Shown here in pieces: positions 44,454-53,462 of a stretch of 64,000 nucleotides of DNA. Within the stretch, counting starts at the first letter, position 1. The number at the start of each line of letters is the position of its first letter. This DNA is from Pseudomonas prosekii (lineage in GTDB: Bacteria > Pseudomonadota > Gammaproteobacteria > Pseudomonadales > Pseudomonadaceae), in assembly GCF_900105155.1 (NCBI RefSeq), contig NZ_LT629762.1, forward strand, positions 5,775,501-5,839,500, written 5' to 3'. Made by a program: the position numbers and the translations under genes. The notes below the pieces were generated by a model. It ran no database searches, had not been told where the DNA came from, and was given only the letters and a program-made list of their open reading frames with translations.

Positions 44454-47400
44454 GTTCCGATATATTTCATGGAGCTTACTGGGTTGTAACTATTTTGATG
44501 CAGGTCGAGCTTGCACAGTCCGTCCATCCGCTGCCCAAGTTTTCTAACATTTGTTTTATACATCGTTCTGAACGTTTCGCCATCCGTTCTCGTCATCCGT
44601 AGAACTGCCTCAGACATAAAAGTATCTAATTTGTATTTGTTTTCACAATAATCCTGGCCTGGATTATTACCTTTGATACCAAACTTATTCATTGATTTGC
44701 AGGCGTCTTCAAACTGCTGTTGGGCGAGGGGAAGAGTTTCAGAGCTCGAGCTTTCTGTCGCGATCCAGTTGATTATTCTGCTGATTGCTTGCTGTTGCAG
44801 CAAAAACGCTTCATCTCTGTTGTATTCTTGTTTTACGTCTTCAGATGAGCTTTCGCTGGCACTAACTGTAGTTACGGAGAATTCCTCCGGCCTCGAAATA
44901 AGAGTCAAGAGAATTGGGCCCAATGCTTCAGGGGTGGCTTCCACAAACCACCTTTTCAGCTCCTCTTGATTTTGATATCGCACAATCGTGTCAGCAATCA
45001 CGCCCCCCTTGCCACCACTCATCATCGCTTCATACAGACTCATAATGGCATCCACTCCCATCATGTAGACCATGGTGACATCTAGACCGATTGCGCCAAG
45101 TGCATTGAGGCTGGATGCCTGCTCAGCCGCCTCCGGCGTAATCCAGCTAATCGCCTTGCCTTTCGCTTTGTACAACTCCCGACGATAAATATTAATCAGC
45201 TCTACAACCGCTTCATAACCCACTTCAAATTTGAAACTGCCACTTGCTCCCGGGCCGAGGACGACGGTGGCTTTGAGGTTGAGGATGAATTTACCTTTGT
45301 CGAGGGATACACCCGCGTTGCCTTGCAGGCCTGCGCCGTAGGCCGCGCCCAAGGAACCGCTGAGGTTGGCCAGCGTTAGCCATTGGCTGGCGCTGGTGGC
45401 TTCTTCCTTGTTGTTGATTCCAGTGGAAGGGCCAGCGCGCAGTGCGGCGAGTTCTTTGGGTGGGGCCCAGTTCAGGGCGCCGGTCAGTTCGATGCCTGCT
45501 TGTACGCCGGCAAACAGATTGAAGCTGGCTTTCATGCCATCTTCGATCTGGATGTTGGCCGCGCGGCCCGACATAACTTGCCCGCTCGATTTAGTGTCGA
45601 CGGCGGTCATTGCCTTGGATTGGTATTGCAGGTCCGGGGTGGGGCTGGTGTCGCCAGCGGTCACTTTGGCGGCAACTTTGTCTTCATGGTCTTTGCGTTC
45701 GGCCTTCGCTGCGGCGTCTTCGCGTTGCGCCGGTTTGACGGCACTGAGTGTCGCGCCGTATTTGGTGTTGCCGGTTATAGGCGCAAGTTCGATGCTGCCG
45801 GCAAGCATGAGCGATGCGCCGGCGTAGCCCCAGGCGCGGGCGCCGAAGTGGAAGGACATGCGACCCAGGTTCATGACCTGCACCTGAGGATTACCTTCGA
45901 GGTAGTAATCCACGGTCACGTCCTTGGCGTTGGCACGCGTTGGCATGTCGACCTTCAGCAGTTCAACTTCACCGCGCGCCAGGTCAAAGCTCAGTGATGC
46001 GCTGGCGGATGCCTGGAAACCTTCGGCTGCGGAGTAGGAGGGGCCTTCGGTTTTTACTTCGCCGTGCAATCTTTTCTGCGGCGGCGCCAGGCAGCGAACA
46101 AATTGCGCCTGTGGGCTTTTGTCGAAAAGCCGGACTTCGCCACGAACACTCTTTTTGAACACCACTTGCTTGAGGTGCTCGCCCCATTCCTGGCGGGCGC
46201 CAGCGTCTTCAAGTTCAGTGACCTTGTAACCTTTACTGCCGAGAAAACTGTAGAACTTCTCGATGCTGAACCAGCCGTTGGCATCAAACCAATCGCCAAC
46301 CTGATCACCGATTCTTAGTGCGCCCTGACTTTCCAGCCATTGCGCGAATGTCTTTTGTGCACTGTTCTTGGCCGCGCCACCGTCACCATTCTTTGGAATG
46401 TTTTCAACTTTCTTAAGGCTTTCCTTAAGCTTGTCGGCGGATTTTTTCAGGTCTTCGGCGACCAGCTTCGGCACTTCTTTAATGTTGAGCAGACTGAACC
46501 ATTTTAATGGCGCGCCATTCGCGCCCACGGTACTGACTTCTCGCAAAGGGAAGCCATCTTTCACGAGACGGTCAATCGGTTGCGGTTCGAATTGTTCCGG
46601 CTCCCACAGCAAGTGGCGTCGAATTTTGTCTGCAGCAACTTTTTGCTTGGCCTTTTCGTGCAATCCCTGTTTGACGACTTGCAGACGATCCCACTCGAGA
46701 CGTTCAGCCTCGACCAGCCCTGCGGGCGCTTGGGCATTCTGACCGGTCGCTTCAATCCAGTTTTTGTACTTTTCACGCAGCCGTTTGTTGATATCAGACT
46801 GACGAGTTTCAGTGTCGAGGTACAACTTGAACTGCTCGACACCAGAAGTGATGTCACCGCCGCTGATCAACGCGTACTCGGGCAGGGCGATGCCGTACTC
46901 GGCCACTTTGATGATGGCGTCGGTGTACTCGTGATAAGCAAACGAAGGCGCTTCGCTATTCTTCCAGGCGATGTAAGCGTAGGTGTCACCCTCGCAAGTT
47001 CTCATGCAGGTCTGCAGCTCATCGCGCTTTTTCTTGTCTGTTTCCAGCAGCTTGGCGATCTCTTCCCGTGGCACGGGCTTGATGCCATCCGCCTCGATCA
47101 ACGCTTTGCGTTTTTCCAGATAATTCTGCACCCGAGCGCGGGCTTCGATGGCCTCGGGAGCGAACACGGTGCCGTTTTCGTAACTGAAGCCTTTTGCTTG
47201 CGCTGCGGCGATAGCGACCCTCTTCAGGGCTAACCACTCGCTTCGCAACTTGTGCAGAACGCCATAATCATTACGAATGCGGTTTTGCGCATCGATATCC
47301 GCTTGAAGTTGATCCATGCGCGAGCGTTGAGGATCGGCTTTCGGCGCCTCAGCTTTGGGCGCGTCTTTCTCTTGAGCGCGTTTCGCCTCTTGCCGACTAC

Positions 47401-48013
47401 GAAGGACCATACCCGGGTCCATTTCGATATTCGGTTCCTGCGCTTCAATTTCTTCCATTCGCTGGCGCTGTTCGCCCTCGAGGAAATTGCTCAGTTTTGG
47501 CTCGAGGAAGTAGCTCAACAAGCCACTTTGGTCCAAGCCCTTGAGGCGTTCATCGCGGGATTTGCTCGGTGCAATCTGGTTTTCCAGCGTATGCATGGCC
47601 TCTTTCATGGAGGCGGCTGCGCGCTCAGGCAACAACCAGAACTCTTCTTCGTCGGTTGCATAAATCGCTGTGCCATACGTGTTGTCGCAGGGCTTGGGTT
47701 GATCCTTGAAGCCTGGTGCGCACGCGGTTTCGAAGGATTTTGCCGGGCCCAGGTCGATAGGCTTGGTCGCCGCCTCGCTCGCGCCTTCAGCCTTTGGCGG
47801 CGGTGCCAATGGCGACGGCGGCGTTGCGGCGGGCGTTGCTGCCGCGGAGGTCTGGTCGATGCTGGGCACACTCAAATTCCAACCCGGCATGATCACGTCC
47901 GGGTAGCGAATAAAAGGGTTCATCTTGCGTAGTTGCGCAACGTTGGTTTTGTAGCGAACGGCAATTTCGCTGAGGGTTTCATCAAGAACGACGGTGTGAT
48001 TGGTGATTTCCAT
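44450..48013 (-). CDS. LysM-headed putative T6SS effector, 1187 residues
   Basis: Downstream of vgrG and the DUF4123 adaptor and overlapping the first Sel1 gene. Residues 2-48 are a LysM domain (VVLDETLSEIAVRYKTNVAQ), followed by an Ala/Pro linker and a long charged helical region (about 110-560). A Gly/Ala-rich beta region spans about 640-930 (ARAWGYAGASLMLAGSIEL, SLGAAYGAGLQGNAGVSL). The C-terminal 260 residues include a hydrophobic segment (GLDVTMVYMMGVDAIMSLY). I find no phospholipase, HKD, NlpC/P60 or nuclease motif, so the toxic activity is unknown; membrane action is possible. The start at 48013 is chosen for GGAAGCACT; 48046 would overlap the DUF4123 stop. The last 0.8 kb is visibly more AT-rich. 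Confidence 0.82.
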   Translation of the reverse strand: MEITNHTVVLDETLSEIAVRYKTNVAQLRKMNPFIRYPDVIMPGWNLSVPSIDQTSAAATPAATPPSPLAPPPKAEGASEAATKPIDLGPAKSFETACAPGFKDQPKPCDNTYGTAIYATDEEEFWLLPERAAASMKEAMHTLENQIAPSKSRDERLKGLDQSGLLSYFLEPKLSNFLEGEQRQRMEEIEAQEPNIEMDPGMVLRSRQEAKRAQEKDAPKAEAPKADPQRSRMDQLQADIDAQNRIRNDYGVLHKLRSEWLALKRVAIAAAQAKGFSYENGTVFAPEAIEARARVQNYLEKRKALIEADGIKPVPREEIAKLLETDKKKRDELQTCMRTCEGDTYAYIAWKNSEAPSFAYHEYTDAIIKVAEYGIALPEYALISGGDITSGVEQFKLYLDTETRQSDINKRLREKYKNWIEATGQNAQAPAGLVEAERLEWDRLQVVKQGLHEKAKQKVAADKIRRHLLWEPEQFEPQPIDRLVKDGFPLREVSTVGANGAPLKWFSLLNIKEVPKLVAEDLKKSADKLKESLKKVENIPKNGDGGAAKNSAQKTFAQWLESQGALRIGDQVGDWFDANGWFSIEKFYSFLGSKGYKVTELEDAGARQEWGEHLKQVVFKKSVRGEVRLFDKSPQAQFVRCLAPPQKRLHGEVKTEGPSYSAAEGFQASASASLSFDLARGEVELLKVDMPTRANAKDVTVDYYLEGNPQVQVMNLGRMSFHFGARAWGYAGASLMLAGSIELAPITGNTKYGATLSAVKPAQREDAAAKAERKDHEDKVAAKVTAGDTSPTPDLQYQSKAMTAVDTKSSGQVMSGRAANIQIEDGMKASFNLFAGVQAGIELTGALNWAPPKELAALRAGPSTGINNKEEATSASQWLTLANLSGSLGAAYGAGLQGNAGVSLDKGKFILNLKATVVLGPGASGSFKFEVGYEAVVELINIYRRELYKAKGKAISWITPEAAEQASSLNALGAIGLDVTMVYMMGVDAIMSLYEAMMSGGKGGVIADTIVRYQNQEELKRWFVEATPEALGPILLTLISRPEEFSVTTVSASESSSEDVKQEYNRDEAFLLQQQAISRIINWIATESSSSETLPLAQQQFEDACKSMNKFGIKGNNPGQDYCENKYKLDTFMSEAVLRMTRTDGETFRTMYKTNVRKLGQRMDGLCKLDLHQNSYNPVSSMKYIGT

Positions 48014-48042
48014 AGTGCTTCCGTTCTGTTGTTGCGTCGGGT

Positions 48043-48909
48043 TCATTGGGAGGTGGCCGATGCGATCTGCATCAACTTCTCAACCTTGATGAACGACTCT
48101 TCCCTGGATTGCAGGATGGCTACGGCTTCTGGCCGCGTTTCAAGCAAAGGCCCGTCGACGACGGAGGCGAGCTTGAGTAAATGTTCACCTTCGTAGATGT
48201 TGCTCTGCAGCAAAAGGTCCAGGTTCGCGGCAATGTCATTGATACGCTCGTCAGCCGGTTCCCCGAATGCGGCATATTGCTCATCGACCCAATACAACCA
48301 ACCCAGTCGCGCTTGAATCGTTGCGGCGTTGTCGGGAAGGTTGAATGCCGCGCCGTCGCCCAGCCACTTCAGCGGCGAGTTGGCTGTCCACGACAACCAC
48401 GCGCCGCGTTCTTTGCCGAAGTGGCTGGGCGCAGGGCTGTAGACCGTTTGCCAAGGCCCGAATAATTGCACCGAGGTTTCGCCCGCGGTGTAGGCCAGCG
48501 CGGCCCACAGACTCGGTTTGTGATAGCTCAACAGACTCTGACCGCCAGAGCCGTCATTGGCGCGCAATAACCAGCGCGCATGGGCGAGGGCTTTTTCGGC
48601 ATCTTCTGCCGTCAGGGCAATGCCTGCGTGGTTTTCTTCGCACAACCGCGTGGCTTCGGCCGCCAGACGACTGCCCCAGGGCGCGGTCAGCCAGACCGGA
48701 CCTTCGTCGGCGATGTCGGCGAAATCGGTGGTGGTGAACAAGGCCTGGGCGTTCATCGGTTCGCCGATGCGGTACAACCGGGACATCGCCTCCGGTTGCC
48801 GATTGCGGTCGATGATAAAACACAGCACCTGGCTGGACGGTTCGCGTGGCAACGACTCGAAGGCGTAACGAGGCGCGGCCAGCAGGGTGTTCATCGCGGT
48901 TACATGCAT
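48043..48909 (-). CDS. DUF4123 T6SS effector adaptor/chaperone
   Basis: The 288-residue protein fits DUF4123 (Tap/TEC) adaptors: an N-terminal globular domain (QVLCFIIDRNRQPEAMSRLY, PVWLTAPWGSRLAAEATRLC, LRANDGSGGQSLLSYHKPSL) and a C-terminal helical tail. These proteins load a specific effector onto VgrG and are not secreted. It lies between vgrG (10-bp overlap) and the effector, as expected. The ATG at 48909 is preceded by AGGATTGCAC; a TTG 6 bp upstream is less likely. Confidence 0.9.
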   Translation of the reverse strand: MHVTAMNTLLAAPRYAFESLPREPSSQVLCFIIDRNRQPEAMSRLYRIGEPMNAQALFTTTDFADIADEGPVWLTAPWGSRLAAEATRLCEENHAGIALTAEDAEKALAHARWLLRANDGSGGQSLLSYHKPSLWAALAYTAGETSVQLFGPWQTVYSPAPSHFGKERGAWLSWTANSPLKWLGDGAAFNLPDNAATIQARLGWLYWVDEQYAAFGEPADERINDIAANLDLLLQSNIYEGEHLLKLASVVDGPLLETRPEAVAILQSREESFIKVEKLMQIASATSQ

Positions 48910-50948
48910 GTGCAATCCTTACGGGTGCAAGCACCGTTGCTCTGTTTGCCGCACAACGGCGTGATCCCTGACTCGTTGAGGCGGCTCGGCAGCGGCGCCT
49001 TGCCGGCGACATCCGCATCGGCGACTTTCATCGGTCCTGGCAGCAATGGCGCGGCAGGCGTGCCTGAACCCGGTCCGCCACCAGAGTTGACCTTGACGGT
49101 GGCGCCACTGATCGTCACGCCCCCCGCATCTACCTTCACAAAGCTCCCGCCAGCCTTGGCCGTCAGTTCCATGCCTCCCTCGACCACCACCTTTTCCCCG
49201 GCGTGATAGTGAATCTCGGTTCCGGCCTCGACAAACTGCGCCGTTCCGACCTTCACATGCTGGGTCACGGCCACGGTCAGGTGATCATCGGCGCGGGTTT
49301 CGCTCTTGCGGTCCAAGTGCGTTATGCGGTGTTCTTCAACCTTGAACTCGCTGTAAACATTCGCTTCGACGGTGTCGTGCCGCTCGTTGCCGATGCGGAT
49401 TTTCTGGTCGTGCTCGATGTTTTCGTCCCAGTCGCGCTGGGCGTGCAGGTAGATCTGCTCCGCGCCTTTCTTGTCTTCGATGCGAAACTCGTTGTAGCCC
49501 TTGCCGCCCGGGGAGCTGAGGGTTTTGAAGGTGCTGCGGGTTTTGTTCGCCGGGAGGTCGTAGGGGACGACGTTTTCCTTGTGGTACAGGCAACCGGTGA
49601 CCAGCGGCTGGTCGGGGTCGCCTTCCATGAATGACACCAGCACTTCCATGCCGACGCGCGGGATGGCGATGCCGCCGTAGGCATTGCCGGCCCAGCCAGT
49701 GGCGACGCGCAGCCAGCACGAGGTGGTGTCGTTGGCCTGGCCGTCGCGGTCCCAGTGGAATTGCACTTTGACCCGGCCGTACTGGTCGGTGTGGATTTCT
49801 TCGCCGGCCGGGCCGGTGACGATGGCGGTCTGGCTGCCAAGGATTTTCGGTTTCGGGTGTTCGAGGGCTGGGCGGAAATGCGCGTCCCACGGGGTGGCGA
49901 GGAAGCGGTTGCGGTAGCCCTGATGGAAATCATCTTTGTTGTGGGTGACGTCGCTGGTGACGTTTTCGCCGAGTACTTGCGGCTGTTTGCCTTCGTGGAC
50001 CACTTCCAGCAGCAGCCAGAGGTCGTTCCACTCGGCGCGCGGGTGTTCGCTCAGGGCCAGGAAATGGCCGCTGACCAAGGTCGGTTGATCACCTTTGCCT
50101 TCGGCGAGTTTGTAGTCGCTGCGGTGGCGCTCGAGGGCGCGGGTCGCCAGCTGCTTGCCGCGCTCGCGGTCGGTGAAGCGGCCGGGGTAGTCGTAGTCTT
50201 CGAGTTCCGGTTCGAACTCGGTCTTGGCCGAGCCTTCGGGGAGGATGCGCGGTTTCTCGAAGTCGTAGTCGCGACGGCTGACGCGCGTGGTGCGGGTTTC
50301 CAGGCGCAGGTTGAAGCGTTTGATCACCGGTTTTTCGGCGGCCATGCCGGAGTCTTGCTGGTAGCTCACGGGCGCAAGTTTGCGGAAGACCGTCTGGTCA
50401 TCGCCGAACACCAGTTTGTGGCCGCTGGCCGAGTGCTGGAAGTGGAAGTGAATGCCTTCTTCTTCGCACAGGCGCTGGATGAAATCGAGGTCGGATTCGT
50501 CGTACTGCACGCAGTAGTCGCGTTCCGGGTAGATCGCGCCGAGCTGGAAGCTATACGCGTCGGACAAGATGCCGCGTGCTTCGAGGACCTGGCCGATGAT
50601 CTTCGGCACCGTCAGATGCTGGAAGATTTGCTGGTCGTGGTTGTGTCGCAGATAGGCGAGTTGCGGCACCAGGCTGATGCTGTAGCGAGTCAGCTTTTTG
50701 CCGGAGTCGCCTTGCTCGATGCGATAGACCTGGCCGTGGATGATGCCTTCGCCGGTGGCGCCGAAGGTCAGGCTGCCGGGCTTGTGCAGCAGCTCTTCGA
50801 GTTTCAGGTCGGGGCGCGCGCTGACCAGTTCGATGTCGAAACAGAACGGTTGGTTGATGGCTTCGCGACCGACGAAACTGAGCACTTGCAGGTCAGCGGA
50901 AACACCTTCCAGCGTGAGGGAAATATGGGTTGCGTTCGCGTCCAGCAT
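48900..50948 (-). CDS. vgrG: Type VI secretion spike protein VgrG
   Basis: The 682-residue protein has the gp27-like base (THISLTLEGVSADLQVLSF, CVQYDESDLDFIQRLCEEEG), the OB/gp5-like fold (VTGPAGEEIHTDQYGRVKVQ, GWAGNAYGGIAIPRVGMEVL) and a beta-helical needle with repeated short units (GTEIHYHAGEKVVVEGGMEL). After the needle comes a short extension ending in a Cys-rich tail (CGKQSNGACTRKDCTCM). No core T6SS genes are nearby, so it is an orphan vgrG island that relies on an apparatus encoded elsewhere. No PAAR protein is encoded here. Confidence 0.97.
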   Translation of the reverse strand: MLDANATHISLTLEGVSADLQVLSFVGREAINQPFCFDIELVSARPDLKLEELLHKPGSLTFGATGEGIIHGQVYRIEQGDSGKKLTRYSISLVPQLAYLRHNHDQQIFQHLTVPKIIGQVLEARGILSDAYSFQLGAIYPERDYCVQYDESDLDFIQRLCEEEGIHFHFQHSASGHKLVFGDDQTVFRKLAPVSYQQDSGMAAEKPVIKRFNLRLETRTTRVSRRDYDFEKPRILPEGSAKTEFEPELEDYDYPGRFTDRERGKQLATRALERHRSDYKLAEGKGDQPTLVSGHFLALSEHPRAEWNDLWLLLEVVHEGKQPQVLGENVTSDVTHNKDDFHQGYRNRFLATPWDAHFRPALEHPKPKILGSQTAIVTGPAGEEIHTDQYGRVKVQFHWDRDGQANDTTSCWLRVATGWAGNAYGGIAIPRVGMEVLVSFMEGDPDQPLVTGCLYHKENVVPYDLPANKTRSTFKTLSSPGGKGYNEFRIEDKKGAEQIYLHAQRDWDENIEHDQKIRIGNERHDTVEANVYSEFKVEEHRITHLDRKSETRADDHLTVAVTQHVKVGTAQFVEAGTEIHYHAGEKVVVEGGMELTAKAGGSFVKVDAGGVTISGATVKVNSGGGPGSGTPAAPLLPGPMKVADADVAGKAPLPSRLNESGITPLCGKQSNGACTRKDCTCM

Positions 50949-51321
50949 GCCTTGAATTCCGTCCTTTGAATAAGCTGGGGCGGATGGTGCAGGATTAAGC
51001 GGGCTCGTTCAAGGCGCAAATGCCATATCCAGACACGGCCTCGCACATAGGGAAAACCCTGATAGGAACGGTTTGGGCCAATGATTACGCGGTCGGCGTA
51101 CACATCCCGGAACGATTTCGGCCGTTCTGAAGCATGCTGGCGATTTAGAACTAACGGTCACTTTCAGACTAAAGTCGCCTTCAGCCGATAAAAGCCTTCT
51201 GCCATCATTGCTCATCACCCCGTGTGTTCATTTCACTCTGGCCGGATATCGGTCCAGGGCGGAAGCTATTTTCTGGCTTATTGCGCCTTGCGCAAACGCT
51301 GCACTGTTGGAGCTTTTTTTC
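50949..51321. other. Gene-free region between vgrG and the OprD-family porin
   Basis: These 373 bp between divergent genes show no ORF that I trust and no strong palindrome. They presumably hold the promoters for the T6SS island (minus) and the porin (plus). I did not find a sigma54-type GG-N10-GC site for vgrG. Confidence 0.5.
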
Positions 51322-52623
51322 ATGCGTCCCCCATTTCCCCTCACCACCGCGCGCCAGTCACTCGGCTTCGGCGCTTTAGTGCTGTGCGCCGGTTTTACCG
51401 CGCCGGTTCAGGCCAGCGGTTTTATCGACGACACCACGGCGAAAATCGAATCGCGCACGGTGTATTTCAACCGCGATTTTCGTGATGGGCACACCAGTAA
51501 CGACCAAGGCGCCTCCAAGCGTGAAGAGTCGGCGCAGGGTTTTATTCTCAATTTGCAATCGGGTTACACCGAAGGCCCAGTAGGTTTGGGCATCGATGCA
51601 ATCGGCATGTTTGGACTCAAACTGGATTCCAGCGCCGACAGCAGCAACAGTGGTTTGCTGCCATCTAGCGGCGAGAACCCGCGCGGTTCGAAAGACCAAT
51701 ACGCCAAACTTGGCTTGACCGCGAAAGTGCGCATGTCGCAAAGCGTATTTAAGTACGGCGCACTGTTACCCGACGTGCCATTGCTCAAATACAATGACGG
51801 CCGATTGCTGCCGACGATGTTCAACGGCGCAATGCTCACCTCAAAAGAAGTCAAAGACCTGACCTTTATGGCGGCGCGGCTGGACCAGTACACCGCGCGG
51901 GATTCGACCGATTCCCAAGACATCCGCGTGCACTGCAAGAACAAGCGTTACGCCTGTAACACCACGGCTGACCACTTCGACATGGTTGGTTTCGATTACA
52001 AGATCAATGATCGCCTGACCGCGCAATATCACTACGCCGAGCTCGAAGATATCTATCGCCAGCACTTTGTCGGGTTATTGGCCAATCAAGCGTTGGCTGG
52101 CGGCGTGCTGAAAGCGGATCTGCGGGTATTGAAAAGTCCCGACAGCGGCGACGCACGCGCGGGCTCTATCGATAACCGCGCGTTGAGCGCAATGTTGGCT
52201 TACGCGATCAGTGGCCACACGTTCAGCGCCGGTTGGCAGCGCATGAATGGCGACAATTCGATGCCTTACCTGGATGGCACTAATCCGTATTTGGTCAACT
52301 ACGTGCAAGTCAACGACTTCGCCGCTGCGCAAGAGCGTTCGTGGCAAGTGCGGTATGACTATGACTTCAAGGCCATCGGGATTAACGGTTTGAGTTTCCT
52401 GACCCGCTATGTGAACGGGGATCACATCAAAGTGCTCGGCAGTGAGCAGGAGGGTAAAGAGTGGGAACGCGACAGCGAACTCAAGTACGTGGTGCAGAGC
52501 GGGACGTTCAAGGACGTCAGCGTGCGTTTGCGTAACGCGACGTACCGGACCAACTACCAAAAGTTTGCCCGCGACGTGGATGAAACGCGGGTGATCTTCA
52601 GTTACAACTTTTCGGTGTTGTGA
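51322..52623 (+). CDS. OprD-family outer-membrane porin
   Basis: The 433-residue product, from the ATG at 51322 (preceded by GGAGCTTTTTTTC), has a signal peptide (ending APVQASG). Its mature start GFIDDTTAKIESRTVYFNRD is typical of the OprD/OccD/OccK family, and it contains GYTEGPVGLGIDAIGMFGLK. The C-terminus TRVIFSYNFSVL provides the last beta strand. Members form 18-stranded substrate-specific pores for carboxylates or amino acids. The in-frame extension to 51208 is unsupported. Confidence 0.92.
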   Translation: MRPPFPLTTARQSLGFGALVLCAGFTAPVQASGFIDDTTAKIESRTVYFNRDFRDGHTSNDQGASKREESAQGFILNLQSGYTEGPVGLGIDAIGMFGLKLDSSADSSNSGLLPSSGENPRGSKDQYAKLGLTAKVRMSQSVFKYGALLPDVPLLKYNDGRLLPTMFNGAMLTSKEVKDLTFMAARLDQYTARDSTDSQDIRVHCKNKRYACNTTADHFDMVGFDYKINDRLTAQYHYAELEDIYRQHFVGLLANQALAGGVLKADLRVLKSPDSGDARAGSIDNRALSAMLAYAISGHTFSAGWQRMNGDNSMPYLDGTNPYLVNYVQVNDFAAAQERSWQVRYDYDFKAIGINGLSFLTRYVNGDHIKVLGSEQEGKEWERDSELKYVVQSGTFKDVSVRLRNATYRTNYQKFARDVDETRVIFSYNFSVL

Positions 52624-52631
52624 TTCACGCG

Positions 52632-52668
52632 CCTTTGCAGGAGCTACTTGTTGCAGCTCCTGCGAAGG
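52632..52668. terminator. Hairpin between the convergent porin and transglycosylase genes
   Basis: CCTTTGCAGGAGCT (52632-52645) and AGCTCCTGCGAAGG (52655-52668) form a near-perfect 14-bp stem between two convergent stops. No strong T run follows, so it may be a REP-derived structure. Confidence 0.7.
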
Positions 52669-52675
52669 TCAGGTT

Positions 52676-53296
52676 TTACAGCCAATGCCAGAACCGGCTC
52701 CAGAAGCCGCGATTCAAATCTTCCTTGCAGCCTGCGTATTGCCGCGCATAAAGGTCTGAGCGACCTTTGACAATGCCGGCGGTATTCATCAGCCACGCTT
52801 TGCTGGCGTAGGTTTTATTGCGATAGCCGCCCCAGCCTTCGTGGTAGTTGAGGTATTGGCCGTACGCATCGTATTTGTAGACGCCATTGATGGTGGCGGT
52901 TTTGTCCATGTACCAGCCAACGAAGTCGATGGCGTCATCGAAATCTTCGCGGTCGGCCCAGTTGCGGCCGGTGCTCTTCTGGTAGTCAGACCAGACCTCA
53001 TCCTTGGCTTGCGCATAACCCGACGCGGTCGACACCCGGCCCCACGGGATGATCCAGAGCAGGTATTTGCGCGGCGTCTTGGCGTTGTGACGGTAACCGG
53101 ACTCTTGGTACATGATCGCGAACGGCACTTGGATCGGTACGCCCCAGCGTTTTTGCGTGACTTGTGCGGCGTCGTACCAGTCGCTCTTTTCGCGAAAGAT
53201 TTCACAGATATCGTTCGGCGAGCGAGGGGGCGAAGTGCCGCAACCGGCCAGCAACGTCGTGAGTAACAAAAGTCCAGCCGTTAGCCTTGCGTTCAA
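52676..53296 (-). CDS. Lipoprotein with a transglycosylase SLT-like domain
   Basis: The 206-residue lipoprotein is read from a TTG at 53296 (MNARLTAGLLLLTTLLAGC); AGGAAGACGGGCT gives a ribosome site and the lipobox is LLAGC. The mature part begins with SPNDICEIFREKSDWYDAAQ and contains PIQVPFAIMYQESGYRHNAK, where the Glu of the ES pair is the likely catalytic acid of a lytic transglycosylase. Other features are VSTASGYAQAKDEVW and YHEGWGGYRNKTY. It probably cuts peptidoglycan at the outer membrane. A longer ORF to 53344 would precede the signal peptide with charged residues. Confidence 0.85.
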   Translation of the reverse strand: MNARLTAGLLLLTTLLAGCGTSPPRSPNDICEIFREKSDWYDAAQVTQKRWGVPIQVPFAIMYQESGYRHNAKTPRKYLLWIIPWGRVSTASGYAQAKDEVWSDYQKSTGRNWADREDFDDAIDFVGWYMDKTATINGVYKYDAYGQYLNYHEGWGGYRNKTYASKAWLMNTAGIVKGRSDLYARQYAGCKEDLNRGFWSRFWHWL

Positions 53297-53365
53297 AAGC
53301 CCGTCTTCCTGAGATGCGCGGAGAAAGGGCGCTAGTTTACACATAGCGGTGTCAGATCGATGGCA

Positions 53366-53449
53366 TTCGCGGGCAAGCCTCGCTCCTGCAGGGTTGGTGC
53401 CGGTCGAAAGAACGGCGTAAATCCCCTAGGAGCGAGGCTTGCCCGCGAA
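53366..53449. repeat. REP inverted repeat with perfect 22-bp arms
   Basis: The arm beginning TTCGCGGGCAAGCCTCGCTC (53366-53387) is exactly complementary to the one at 53428-53449, with 40 nt between them. It lies at the 3' end of the mtl cluster, 13 bp after the fructokinase stop. Confidence 0.9.
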
Positions 53450-53462
53450 GAGGTCCTCGGCT

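Noticed and set aside
44450..48013. Phospholipase or peptidoglycan hydrolase assignment for the T6SS effector
   Set aside because: No GxSxG, HxKxxxxD or Cys-His amidase motif is visible; the LysM domain alone shows peptidoglycan affinity, not catalysis.
49755..50969. 404-codon plus-strand open frame opposite vgrG
   Set aside because: Antisense shadow of a high-GC gene; VgrG on the other strand is full length and well conserved.
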